A stretch of 64,000 bases of DNA from an uncultured Tateyamaria sp. (lineage in GTDB: Bacteria; Pseudomonadota; Alphaproteobacteria; Rhodobacterales; Rhodobacteraceae): contig NZ_CANMBJ010000004.1 of NCBI RefSeq assembly GCF_947496075.1, positions 434,001 through 498,000 on the forward strand, given 5' to 3'. Below the pieces are notes generated by a model. The model ran no database searches and had not been told where the DNA came from. It saw nothing but the letters and a program-made list of their open reading frames with translations. The position numbers and the translations under genes are program-made. This document shows positions 53,237 through 63,800 of the stretch, piece by piece. The first letter of the stretch is position 1; the number at the start of each line of letters is the position of its first letter.

Positions 53237-54114
53237 TCACCCCCCTCGCCCTGCGCGAAAAGGCCGAAACGCAAGCGGCCCGCCTGCCTGCGCTGCTGGC
53301 CCGGGCCGAACAGTTGGCGGGCGCCGTTCTGTTGGGAGACCACGGTCGGCGTCGTGCGGGGATGGGTGACGATTTCTGGCAATACAGACCGGCCCAGATC
53401 GGCGACAGCCGCCGGTTGATCGACCACCGCCGCAGCGCCATGGGTGATGTGCAGTTCGTGCGAGAGCGCGAGTGGCAGATTGCGCAATCTGTGATGCTGT
53501 GGGTCGATCAGGGGGCAGCGATGCGCTTTGCCTCAAACAACGATTTGCCAACCAAAGCCGAGCGCGCCCGTGTCCTGGGCTTAGCCACCGCGATCCTTCT
53601 GATCCGCGGTGGAGAGCGCGTGGGCCTGACCGGAACCCGTCTGCCGCCCCGCCGGGGCAATACGCAGGTGTTGCGGCTGGCCGAGATGTTCACCGAGGAT
53701 GCCGAGGAAGACTACGCCCCGCCGGAACACCGGGCGATGATCCCGCATGCCCGCGCCGTGTTCATCTCGGATTTCATGGGCAATATCGACGATGTCAAAA
53801 CCGCGCTGACCAAAGCCGCCGACCGGGGTGTGCGTGGCGTGCTGCTGCATGTCCTTGATCCAACGGAAGAGGCGTTCCCCTTTCGGGGGCGCACCATCTT
53901 TGAAAGCGTGGGCGGGACGCTGGAACATGAAACACTCAAGGCGTCTGACCTGAAGGATAGGTATCTGGAACGCCTTGCCGAACGGAAGGCCGAATTGCAG
54001 CACCTGTGTTCCGTTGCCGGCTGGCAATATGGTCTGCACCACACCGACACGCCTGCACAATCGGGCCTGTTGTGGCTGTGGCGCGCACTGGATGCAGGAC
54101 GGGCGCGGCCATGA
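53233..54114 (+). CDS. DUF58 domain-containing protein
   Basis: A 293-residue protein of the DUF58 family, the usual MoxR partner. GMGDDFWQYRPAQIGDSRRLIDHRRSA and the RERE segment are the conserved N-terminal core; a degenerate VWA-like fold follows (HARAVFISDFMGNIDDVK). No clear membrane helix is present, unlike many DUF58 proteins. Both ends overlap neighbours (ATGA-type). Confidence 0.9.
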   Translation: MITPLALREKAETQAARLPALLARAEQLAGAVLLGDHGRRRAGMGDDFWQYRPAQIGDSRRLIDHRRSAMGDVQFVREREWQIAQSVMLWVDQGAAMRFASNNDLPTKAERARVLGLATAILLIRGGERVGLTGTRLPPRRGNTQVLRLAEMFTEDAEEDYAPPEHRAMIPHARAVFISDFMGNIDDVKTALTKAADRGVRGVLLHVLDPTEEAFPFRGRTIFESVGGTLEHETLKASDLKDRYLERLAERKAELQHLCSVAGWQYGLHHTDTPAQSGLLWLWRALDAGRARP

Positions 54115-56876
54115 CCGTGTTTGGCCCTGTCGGCTTTGCTGCCCCGTGGTTGCTGGTGGCGTTGATCGCGCTACCGATCCTGTGGCTGATCCTGCGCGCG
54201 ATCCCACCTGCTCCGATCCGCCAGCGCTTTCCCGGCGTGGCCTTGCTGCTCGGCTTGCAAGACGACGAAACCGTGTCGGACCGCACCCCGTGGTGGCTTT
54301 TGCTGATCCGGATGCTGGCCGTGGCCGCGATGATCATCGGCCTTGCTGGACCAGTGCTGAACCCTGAGGATGACGGCACAGCGGTTGAAGGGCCGTTGCT
54401 CGTGGCCGTAGATGGCAGCTGGGCCGGTGCCGCGCGGTGGCCGCGGCTTGTCCAAGCACTGGATGCCCAGCTGCGTCGCGCAGGCGCCAACGGGCGGCAG
54501 GTGGCGCTACTGGACTTTGCCGATCCTGAACAGCCCGTCTTCCGGGCTGCGAATGCGCTTTCGGCAACGCTGCCCGGTCTGGCTCCGTCGCCGTGGCAGC
54601 CCGCAGATGCGGCCGACATTGTGGCCGTCCTGCCCGAAGGCAGCTTTGAAACCGTTTGGTTCAGTGATGCGCTCAACTACCCGGCGCGTCCTGACCTGCT
54701 GTCGGCCTTGCAGGCAAGAGGACCAGTGCGGGTGGTGCAAAGCGCAACTGCCATCACCGCATTAACGCCCGCCACATATGCGGACGGTCTTGTGGAAGTA
54801 ACTGCCGTGCGGGCTGACGATGGCCCTGAGCGCACGGTTGGTATTCTGGCGCAGGGCCGCGACCCCGCGGGGAACGCGACCATTCTGGCTCGCGCCAATG
54901 CGGTCTTTGATACAGGTGCAACCACGGCAACGGCGTCTTTATCTCTTCCAGCTGAACTGCGTGCACGCGTCACCCGTTTCGAGATTGCAAATGCTCGCTC
55001 TGCCGGTGCCGTCACATTGGTTGATGACAGCCTGCGCCGCCGCGAGATTGCCCTGATAGCAGGCCGCGAGGGACGCGAAGGGTTGGAGCTGTTGTCGCCC
55101 CTACACTACCTTGAGCGCGCCCTTGCGCCCAATGCAGATCTGTTGCGTGGGGCATTGAGCGATGTGTTGCCTGCAAATCCGGATGTGATCGTGCTGGCGG
55201 ATGTCGCCACGCTGTCGGATGGCGAAACACAGACAATCCTTGAATGGGTGGATCAAGGCGGATTGCTGTTGCGCTTTGCCGGTCCGCGTGTGGCGGCCAG
55301 CGACATCAGCCGCGGTGAACAGGACCCTCTGATGCCGGTGCGCCTGCGTGCTGGAGGCAGGAGCGTCGGTGGGGCCATGAGTTGGGGATCGCCCAAAACG
55401 CTGGCACCCTTCCGCGAGAACTCACCCTTCTTTGGCCTGTCAGTGTCCGATGACGTCGCCATCACAGCGCAGGTCATGGCCCAGCCTGACCCGACGCTGG
55501 CCGAAAGCGTGATTGCCGAATTGAGCGATGGGACGCCCCTTGTCACGCGCAAGCGTGAAGGTCAGGGGCAGATTGTACTGTTCCATGTGACCGCAAACGC
55601 GGAATGGTCGTCCCTGCCCTTGTCGGGTCTGTTTGTTGAAATGCTTGAACGTCTGGCGGTCTCTGCCACCACTTCGTCGCCCGAGGCGGGTGATTTGGAG
55701 GGCACGATCTGGACGCCGGAGGTGGTTATGGATGGATTTGGCGCGCTACGCGATGCGGGTGCTATGCCAGGGGTGCCGGGGCCTGCACTGGTCAGCGACC
55801 CGACGGGGCCAAACCTGCTGCCCGGCGTCTATGTCTCGGGTGATCGGGCCTTGGCCCGCAACGTGCTGACAACCGACGCGACACTAGAGCCGGCCACATG
55901 GCCCGCCGATGTGCCGGTGTCGGGCCTGACTGCCGCACCTGAACGCCCGCTGGGTGGGATGCTGTTGGCTGCGGCCATCGGACTTTTGCTGCTGGATGTG
56001 TTGACGTCCCTCGCCTTGTCCGGGCGATTGACGGGCCGCGTCCGCGCAACGACGGCGGCCCTGATTGGGGCCGCGATGTTGGTTGGTTTCACCGCGCCCG
56101 GCGCACAGGCACAAAACGAACCCGCGGATGAAGTGGCTGCCGCAGCCGAGGTTGTGCTGGCACATGTGGTCACCGGCAACCGCGATGTGGACGAGGTGGC
56201 GCAGGCCGGTCTGCGCGGTCTATCCGATACGCTGTTCTTCCGCACATCGGTTGAGCCCGCCACGCCATTTGCCGTTGATCTGGAAACGGACGAGTTGGCC
56301 TTTTTCCCGATCCTCTACTGGCCCATCACACCGGATCAGCCACGCCCCTCGCAAGAGGCTTATACAAAGCTGAACGACTATTTGCGGTCCGGCGGTTTGA
56401 TCCTGTTTGACACCCGTGATGGCGACGTCGCGGGCTTTGGCGGCTCGACCCCGAACGGACGCAAGTTGCAGGATTTGGCGGCCCCCCTGGACATTCCGGC
56501 GCTTGAGCCTGTGCCCCGTGACCATGTGCTGACCCGCACGTTCTATCTGCTGCAGGATTTCCCCGGTCGCCATCAGAATGGCGAGGTCTGGGTCGAAGCC
56601 GCGCCACCCGGTGCTGAACAAGTCGAAGGCATGCCTTTCCGCAATCTCAACGACGGCGTGACCCCGGTGGTCATCGGCGGCAATGATTGGGCCTCGGCCT
56701 GGGCGGTAACATCAAGCGGGCAAGCTATGCTACCCGTGGGCCGTGGCTTTGGCGGCGAACGGCAGCGCGAGCTGGCCTACCGCTTTGGTGTGAACCTGGT
56801 CATGCATGTGCTGACCGGCAATTACAAAAGCGATCAGGTCCATGTGCCTGCCTTGCTGGATCGGTTGGGCCAATGA
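54111..56876 (+). CDS. BatA/DUF4159 domain membrane protein
   Basis: From ATG 54111 the protein has 921 residues. It begins with the BatA N-terminal double helix (about 8-28 and 60-84), continues with a degenerate VWA-like domain and a large periplasmic part, has further hydrophobic segments around 605-650, and ends in DUF4159 (from about 690: FFPILYWPITPDQPRPS, GGLILFDTRDG). The order is typical of alphaproteobacterial MoxR loci. Proposed role: envelope stress or complex assembly with MoxR; unproven. Confidence 0.88.
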   Translation: MTVFGPVGFAAPWLLVALIALPILWLILRAIPPAPIRQRFPGVALLLGLQDDETVSDRTPWWLLLIRMLAVAAMIIGLAGPVLNPEDDGTAVEGPLLVAVDGSWAGAARWPRLVQALDAQLRRAGANGRQVALLDFADPEQPVFRAANALSATLPGLAPSPWQPADAADIVAVLPEGSFETVWFSDALNYPARPDLLSALQARGPVRVVQSATAITALTPATYADGLVEVTAVRADDGPERTVGILAQGRDPAGNATILARANAVFDTGATTATASLSLPAELRARVTRFEIANARSAGAVTLVDDSLRRREIALIAGREGREGLELLSPLHYLERALAPNADLLRGALSDVLPANPDVIVLADVATLSDGETQTILEWVDQGGLLLRFAGPRVAASDISRGEQDPLMPVRLRAGGRSVGGAMSWGSPKTLAPFRENSPFFGLSVSDDVAITAQVMAQPDPTLAESVIAELSDGTPLVTRKREGQGQIVLFHVTANAEWSSLPLSGLFVEMLERLAVSATTSSPEAGDLEGTIWTPEVVMDGFGALRDAGAMPGVPGPALVSDPTGPNLLPGVYVSGDRALARNVLTTDATLEPATWPADVPVSGLTAAPERPLGGMLLAAAIGLLLLDVLTSLALSGRLTGRVRATTAALIGAAMLVGFTAPGAQAQNEPADEVAAAAEVVLAHVVTGNRDVDEVAQAGLRGLSDTLFFRTSVEPATPFAVDLETDELAFFPILYWPITPDQPRPSQEAYTKLNDYLRSGGLILFDTRDGDVAGFGGSTPNGRKLQDLAAPLDIPALEPVPRDHVLTRTFYLLQDFPGRHQNGEVWVEAAPPGAEQVEGMPFRNLNDGVTPVVIGGNDWASAWAVTSSGQAMLPVGRGFGGERQRELAYRFGVNLVMHVLTGNYKSDQVHVPALLDRLGQ

Positions 56877-58915
56877 CCGGAACGGTATTGTTTGATCCGC
56901 TGCTGCCTTGGCCCGTGCTAGCTATTGTTGCTGTCTTGGCGATTGCCGGGGTTGTCCTGGCCCTGATGCGCGGCCTGAACGGCTGGGCTTTGCGCGGTAT
57001 GGCAGCCCTTGTTGTGCTCGCAGCATTGGCGGGGCCATCGTTGCAACAAGAGGACCGCGCGCCTCTGTCCGACATTGTCATCGTCGCCGAAGATGAAAGT
57101 GCCAGCCAAAGGCTGCGGGATCGCCCTGATCAAACGACGTCCGCCGCTGATGCAATCGAAGCCGCCCTGTCCGCCCGCGAAGGCACCGAGGTGCGCCGTG
57201 TCACCGTCCCGGATGGAGAGGAAGACGCAGGCACCCGCCTGATGACCGCCCTGTCTGACGCGCTGGCCGAAGAACCGCGCGCCCGTGTTGCGGGCCTGAT
57301 CGCCCTGAGCGACGGGCAAGTGCATGACGCCGATTTGCCCCTTGATCTGCCCGCGCCATTGCACCTGCTGCTGACGGGGCGCGAGACGGATTGGGACCGC
57401 CGCTTGCTGGTCAAGAACGCCCCGGCCTTTGCCATCATTGGCGAGCCTGTCACGCTGACCCTGCGGATCGAGGATATGGGTGCTGTGCCCCCTGATGTCG
57501 GGCTTGCCCCGCTTGATATCTCGGTCGACGGGGCGCCGCCGCAGCGCTTCAACGTGCGCACCGGCGAAGACTTCGAACTCCCCATCAGTCTGCCCCACGG
57601 TGGTCGCAACGTGATCCAGTTCACCGTCCCCGAAGCGGACGAAGAGCTGACGGATCGCAACAACACCGCCCTGATTCAGATCAACGGCGTGCGCGACCGG
57701 CTGCGCGTGTTGCTGGTGTCGGGTGAACCCCATGCCGGTGGGCGGACGTGGCGCAACCTGCTCAAGTCTGACAGCTCGGTCGATCTGGTCCACTTCACCA
57801 TTCTGCGGCCACCTGAAAAACAGGATGGTGTGCCTGTGGGAGAGCTGTCCCTGATCGCCTTCCCAACCCGCGAGTTGTTTCTTGAGAAGATCGACGACTT
57901 CGATCTGATCATCTTTGACCGGTACAAGCGGCGCGGCATCCTGCCCGCCCTCTACCTCGACAACGTGGCGCGGTACATCCGCGACGGCGGCGCGGTGCTG
58001 GTCGCGGCAGGGCCGGATTTTGCCAGTGCCGACAGCCTGTATCGCTCGCCCCTTGGATCGGTGATGCCTGCTCAACCCTCGGCACGTGTGCTCGAGGAGG
58101 CCTTTCGCCCGCAAGTGTCCGAGCTGGGGCAAAAGCACCCTGTGACCACGGGCCTGCCTGCCGCTGGTGATTGGGGTCGCTGGCTGCGTCAGATCGATGT
58201 TGCCGCCGAGTCCGGCAGCGTGGTGATGGAAGGTGTGGATGAGCGCCCACTTCTGATCTTGGATCGGGTGGAAGAAGGCCGCGTGGCGCTTCTGGCATCG
58301 GATCACGCGTGGTTGTGGAACCGTGGGTACGAAGGCGGCGGGCCGCAACTGGAATTGCTACGCCGTCTGGCCCACTGGATGATGAAGGAACCCGAGCTTG
58401 AGGAAGAGGCACTGACCGCCACCGCTACGGGTCAGTCGATGCGGATCGAGCGGCGCACGCTGTCCGACACCGTGCCACCGGTGACCATCACCGACCCATC
58501 CGGCAATATGGTGGAACTGGAGATGACCGAGGTCAGCCCGGGCAGGTTCGAGACGCGGTATGAGGGGCCGGATATTGGCCTTTACCGTCTTGAGAATGGC
58601 GACGCCGAAACCGTCATTGGCTTAGGTCCCGCGGCCCCCAAGGAGTTTGAGGCGACAATTGCGACCGCTGATCTGCTCAGACCGCGGGTGGAAGGCACAC
58701 GCGGTGGCGTGCTACGTCTGGAGGACGGCACGCCGCGCATTCGAACAGTGCGCGAAGGGCGGCCCGCTGCCGGGCGCGGCTGGATCGGGATCACACCACG
58801 TGGCGCTTATGAAACGCAGGATGTACGCCAGATGGGCTTGCTGCCCCCTTGGCTGGTTCTGCTGCTGGCGTCCGGCTTCATCATAGGCGCATGGCTACGC
58901 GAGGGGCGGCGCTAG
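56873..58915 (+). CDS. Membrane protein of the MoxR locus (glutamine amidotransferase/VWA-like domain)
   Basis: From ATG 56873, overlapping the previous stop, 680 residues. Two N-terminal membrane helices (about 11-33 and 40-56), a periplasmic region with a VWA-like beginning (VIVAEDESAS), then a class I amidotransferase-like alpha/beta domain (VLLVSGEPHAGGRTWRN, DLIIFDRYKRRG, DGGAVLVAAGPDF) without an obvious catalytic cysteine, and one C-terminal helix (about 655-675). Likely structural partner of the BatA/DUF4159 protein. Stop overlaps convergent pbpC by 4 bp. Confidence 0.82.
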   Translation: MTGTVLFDPLLPWPVLAIVAVLAIAGVVLALMRGLNGWALRGMAALVVLAALAGPSLQQEDRAPLSDIVIVAEDESASQRLRDRPDQTTSAADAIEAALSAREGTEVRRVTVPDGEEDAGTRLMTALSDALAEEPRARVAGLIALSDGQVHDADLPLDLPAPLHLLLTGRETDWDRRLLVKNAPAFAIIGEPVTLTLRIEDMGAVPPDVGLAPLDISVDGAPPQRFNVRTGEDFELPISLPHGGRNVIQFTVPEADEELTDRNNTALIQINGVRDRLRVLLVSGEPHAGGRTWRNLLKSDSSVDLVHFTILRPPEKQDGVPVGELSLIAFPTRELFLEKIDDFDLIIFDRYKRRGILPALYLDNVARYIRDGGAVLVAAGPDFASADSLYRSPLGSVMPAQPSARVLEEAFRPQVSELGQKHPVTTGLPAAGDWGRWLRQIDVAAESGSVVMEGVDERPLLILDRVEEGRVALLASDHAWLWNRGYEGGGPQLELLRRLAHWMMKEPELEEEALTATATGQSMRIERRTLSDTVPPVTITDPSGNMVELEMTEVSPGRFETRYEGPDIGLYRLENGDAETVIGLGPAAPKEFEATIATADLLRPRVEGTRGGVLRLEDGTPRIRTVREGRPAAGRGWIGITPRGAYETQDVRQMGLLPPWLVLLLASGFIIGAWLREGRR

Positions 58916-60867
58916 GGTCGGACCTCGACCGCGGCGCGGGTTGAACGGCCCGAGGCGTCGATTACTGCTATTTCGGAAAATCCGGTGTCCAGTGCGCCGA
59001 TGGTGATTTGCCGGTCTCGTGCCCCTGTGGCGACCACGGCTCCGTTGACCAGAACGGTCAGGGGCAAGGCTCCGCCTGCCACTTTTACGACCGCCTCGTG
59101 TTGCGCCAGCCGCGCGCCGTCCGGCGGAAATACCATTTCTGGTCCGTCGCCCGTGTTCATCCGTGCGCCAAAGCGTTGAAGGGGCAGCGGCAAATCCGCG
59201 GTTGCAAGCAGCAATGTGTCCGGCGGTGGTGGCGGGGCTGGTGCAAGCTGTGGCTTCAGGCGACCAAACGCCTCGAACAGGATCGGGGCCGCATGTGCGC
59301 CGCCGAAAGCGCCGGGCACAGGCGTGCCATCCGGCCGGCCCATCCAGACGCCGATGACATGCCGTCCGTCGAACCCGATAGCCCATGCGTCGCGGTGCCC
59401 GTAGGAGGTGCCCGTTTTATAGGCCAGCCCTGATGGCGCACCGGGCGGCGGCGCAATCCCCCGCAAGATATCACCAACTTGCCATGCAGCGCGCGGCGCG
59501 ATCAGTGTGTTTGCGCGACCCGAGGCAAGGTGGCTGTAGACAATTACAAGGTCTTCCAGACTGAGGCCCACGCCACCCAGCGCCACGGCAAGCCCCGCCT
59601 GCCCGCCCGGCAGTTTGGGCTTGGCACCAAGTGCGCGCAGCGCTGCCATAAGCCGTTCCGGGCCAAGGGCTTCGGTCAGGGCAACCGGTGGGATGTTGAG
59701 CGACAAGGTTAACGCCTGCCGCGCTGTAACATCGCCCCGAAACACGCCGTCGAAATTCTGCGGTGCGTAGCGGCCAAAGCGCGTGGGTCGGTCAGCAAAG
59801 ACTGTTTCGGGATGCGCAAGCCCGCGGTCAAAGGCCAGCGCGTAGATCAACGGCTTCAGGGTCGAGCCAGGGCTGCGCTTGGCCCGTGTCATGTCGATGA
59901 ACCCCGGTGTGCCGCCGGTATCGGCGTAGTGCGGAGCACCTACGCGTGCCAACACCTCGCCGCTTTCGTGATCCATGACCAGCAGCGCCAGCGAAACGCC
60001 CCGCACCTGCCCCACTGCGTGTATCTGGACAAGATCGGACATGGTCTTTTGCACGCGCATCGACAGGGTCGTGTTGAACCGCTGTGTATCGGGATCCGCG
60101 GCACGCAAGGCGTCGGCGTGGTGTGGGGCCAATCGGGGCAAGGCGTGAGCCTGTGTGGGAACACGGGTATGCGACGGGTCGGCTCCGACGCGGGCTAGAA
60201 CCCGGTCGCGTGCAGCTTGGGCAGTGTCTGGGTGGCGGTCCGGTCGTCGCGCCTCCGGTGCTTGTGGCAGAGCCACGAGGAGGGCCGCTTCCGCTTCGGT
60301 CAGACGTGTGGGTTCCTTGCCGAACCATGTGAACGTGGCGCTGCGCACCCCTTCGATCCGCCCGCCGTAAGGGGCGTGTTGCAGGTAGAGATGCAGGATA
60401 TCGTCCTTGCTCAAACGCCGCTCCAACGCCCAGGCCACCCGCATCTGCCGCAGCTTGCCCTTGATGGATCCCGTGCCCGAGTTTTCGAGCAGTCGCGCCA
60501 CTTGCATCGTCAGGGTAGAGCCGCCTGAGACGACACGCCCCGACGACAAAGCCTGCCCGACAGCCCGCGCCATCGCGCGTCCATCGACACCATTATGTGT
60601 GTGGAACCTCTTGTCCTCGTAAGCGATCAACATGTCGGTCAGCCGCGGATCGACCCCGCCGCGTGCAACGGCCAGCCGTATCCGCCCGTCTTCAACCGCG
60701 AAGGCGCGCATCAAGTGTCCGTGCCGGTCCCGCACTTCCACCGATGTTTCGGCCAATGTCGTGGGCAGCACGGTCCGGTCCACCCACGCATCCCACGCGT
60801 CATGCATGCTGGCCACGACCAGCATGGCGGCCGCAAGTGCGATCAGGGGGCGGTGCGGTCGTCTCAC
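58912..60867 (-). CDS. pbpC: Penicillin-binding protein 1C
   Basis: A 651-residue bifunctional class A PBP. An N-terminal membrane anchor (about 8-22) precedes the glycosyltransferase domain with its catalytic glutamate (AYEDKRFHTHNGVD) and GGSTLTMQ; the transpeptidase has the S-x2-K serine (SPGSTLKP), S-x-N (SLN) and KTGTS. A C-terminal BiPBP_C domain (about 575-651) marks it as PBP1C. It is coupled by ATGA to the upstream alpha-2-macroglobulin gene, the same pairing as E. coli yfhM-pbpC, where the two are thought to defend and repair the wall. Confidence 0.95.
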   Translation of the reverse strand: MRRPHRPLIALAAAMLVVASMHDAWDAWVDRTVLPTTLAETSVEVRDRHGHLMRAFAVEDGRIRLAVARGGVDPRLTDMLIAYEDKRFHTHNGVDGRAMARAVGQALSSGRVVSGGSTLTMQVARLLENSGTGSIKGKLRQMRVAWALERRLSKDDILHLYLQHAPYGGRIEGVRSATFTWFGKEPTRLTEAEAALLVALPQAPEARRPDRHPDTAQAARDRVLARVGADPSHTRVPTQAHALPRLAPHHADALRAADPDTQRFNTTLSMRVQKTMSDLVQIHAVGQVRGVSLALLVMDHESGEVLARVGAPHYADTGGTPGFIDMTRAKRSPGSTLKPLIYALAFDRGLAHPETVFADRPTRFGRYAPQNFDGVFRGDVTARQALTLSLNIPPVALTEALGPERLMAALRALGAKPKLPGGQAGLAVALGGVGLSLEDLVIVYSHLASGRANTLIAPRAAWQVGDILRGIAPPPGAPSGLAYKTGTSYGHRDAWAIGFDGRHVIGVWMGRPDGTPVPGAFGGAHAAPILFEAFGRLKPQLAPAPPPPPDTLLLATADLPLPLQRFGARMNTGDGPEMVFPPDGARLAQHEAVVKVAGGALPLTVLVNGAVVATGARDRQITIGALDTGFSEIAVIDASGRSTRAAVEVRP

Positions 60868-63800
60868 TCGGTCACAACCGTACGGCCCGTGCCGGTGACC
60901 GCGCGGTATTCGGCGCGGTACATATCCTCGACCAAAGCGGCGGGGTGGTGGAAGTCCCCCGGGCTGACGGCGCGAGCGATATAGGCGAGGCGGAAAGTAT
61001 CTGATCCTGTGTGGTTCACCGCGGCAAGGAAGCGATCAGAGCGGAATTCGGCATGTTCGGTATTCGCAGTTTCCAACCAATCCAGGCCCGCCACGTCACC
61101 CGACCGGATCAAGTTGGGGTTGTCGATCTCGATCCCTGCTGGCAGAGGATCATCCACCATCAGGCGCGCACCGACTTTTTCGAAAGGCGTGACCGTCAGT
61201 ACGATGACGCGGCGCTCACCTATGGTCCACGGTCCGTCGGCGGGTGCACCTTCCAGCGTGAAGGCGTCACGGGCAATGCTATAGCCGTAGCCCCCCGCTT
61301 CGGGTGGGGTGAGCGGCACGCCGTAGGTGGTGAGTGTCACATCCTGGGGCTGCCCCGAAACGTTGCGGATGATCGACGATGAATCACCCAACACTCGGCT
61401 TTGGACCACTGGGCCGGACACCGGCGTGTCATCCACCGAAAGCACTGGTGTCCCAGCACCGTCGCGCAATGCCTGCGCGGCCATGAGAAGCTGAGCCGCC
61501 TCTTGGGTGGAGTACCCACCGCGGCCGGCCGTCACCGTTGCGGCAAGGCGGGACTGGTCGATACGGGTACTCCCCGCCTCAGCCGCCAGATGCAGCAGAC
61601 CCGCCGCATCGCGCAGGGAAGTCCCGTAATCGGCGCGCCACAGGCCGGTGTCCGTGTTGTTCCGGAGCGCCAGATCCTGCGCCAGACCAAAGAGCCGGTC
61701 AGCACGGGTTTGTTCACCGTAGCTGGCAAGCGCCGCGCCCAGTTGTGCGCGAGCGAGCGGGGTCGAGAACGCCTCCGCTTTGGTATCGGCGTAGTAACGC
61801 AGATCGCCAATGGATGCCGATCCGGCCCGGGCCAGCACCATGAGGGCGTAGGCAATGTCTTCGCCCCCGGCATCGAAATCGGGCGCGTAGTTGATCCGGT
61901 TGCGCAGGTTGTCGAGGGCAAGGCGCAGGGCGCGCTCCGGCACCTCATGCCCCTGATCACTTGCCCGCAAGAGGAAGTCGGTGACATAGGCATCCAACCA
62001 GAAATCCCCAGATTGCGCTCGCCAGAGGCCAAATGCCCCGTTGCTGGCCTGTCGGGTCAGAACGCGATTGATCGCCGTCGTGATCCGCTGGTCGACATCC
62101 GCCAGACCCGCCGCTTGTGCCGTGCGCGGCAGGTAGAGTAGCGGCAGCGCTGCTGACGTGACCTGTTCCGTGCAGCCATAGGGGTAACGGTCAAGCTGCC
62201 CGATGAGCCCAGGCATGTCGAAGCGGGCCAATGGCCCGGCTGCGAGCGTTGCCCGCGCGCTGTCCGGTCGGAGGTTGGCAAAGACATTGTCATCGAAGGT
62301 CAGCGCCTCACCCGCTGCCAGTTCCAGACGCTGGGTGACGGCGATGGTTGGGTCGTTGGCCCGAACGCCAAGCGTGAGCGACTTTGTCAGGACTGTGCCA
62401 TCGGGTGTGGTCAGCGCCACGTCGATGCTGTGATCTCCGACCTCTTGCGCGATGAGGGGCAGAGACACGCGGACGGTGCCGTTCTCGGTCAGGTCAATTG
62501 TCGGTGGCGCAGCGCCAACCGAAACGCCACTGCCCGACACTTCCAAAGGCATCACACCGGATGTGCCTGCCGCATGCACAAATTCAAACTGCACGCGGCT
62601 TTGGTCGCCGGGTGCAAGGAAGCGGGGCAAGGCCGCAGAGATCACCACCGGGTCACGGGCGATGACGTCTTTGGCGGCTTGCCCAACCCCGTCATTCGAC
62701 CAGGCCACGGCCATCAGCCGGATCGTGCCATTGAAGTTGGGGCGCGGGATCGTCACCCGGGCTAAGCCGTTGCTATCGACAGGGACTGGACCGGAGAAGG
62801 CGGCCATGACCGCCTCGGTCGGGGGTGGGCTTTGCCGCTGCATGCTGCTGCCTGCATCCCCACCAGACCGAACCATGCCCAGCGCGCCGCTTTGACCATC
62901 GATCAGGCGACCGTAGACATCGCGCAAGTCAACGCCAAGACGGCGCTGGCCGAAATAGTGTCCCTGGGGGTCCGGTGCTTCGAAGCCCGTCAGGTTCAGG
63001 ATACCGACATCGACAGCAGCGAGGGTGACAAAGCCTTGAGCGCCTTCAAGACCATCAATGCGCACTGCCACCTCGGTCTGTCCTTCTTGGCCACTCACCT
63101 CTTCCGGGGCGTCGATGGACACAGTCAGTGCTTTGTCCTCTGGATCAATGGCGGCATGGGCCAGTCCGAGCACGCGGGCTGGGCCGGGATTACTGGACAG
63201 GCCAGTGCGCAAGACTGACGCGGTGACATAGGCGCCTGTGCCCCAACCTTCCGTCACCTCAAGCGGGATCACCGTTTCGCCCGCGTGCACAGGGATGGCC
63301 TGCCGCGAGATCACGCTGCCAGACAGGACGGATACAAGCGCCACGCCGTCGTGGGGCGGCACAATCCGCAGTTGCGCGGTATCGCCAACCCGATAGTTCT
63401 CGGCATCGAGTGACAGCGTTAGGCGATCCGGGGTCGCGCTGCTGTCTGCGGCACCATACCAGCCGGACGCGAATGCAACCGAGCTGGCTGTATAGGCCCC
63501 TTGCGTGCTTTCGACGACCAGCTCGTAATCGCCCCATTCGGTTGGTGTGCTGATCTGAACCGGTATATCGCCAAGAACCGCAGCCCCTTGAGAGACGCGG
63601 ATGCGTCGTGTGATCGGTTCCCAGTCCCAGTTGCCGTTCAGTTGGTACCATTGGTACCGTGTTTCGATCTTGTTGACTGTCCACTGCACCGGTAGGTCGG
63701 CGGGTGCATCCACTGCGATCACTTCGAAATCGGCGCTGCCGCCTTCGGGCAGGACATCGTCGAAAGCGGGCTTGATCCCGATCACCGTACCTTCAGGCGC

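Noticed and set aside
56918-58348. 476-codon minus-strand frame opposite the last MoxR-locus gene
   Set aside because: Antisense shadow; the plus-strand frame has membrane helices and coupled start/stop with its neighbours.
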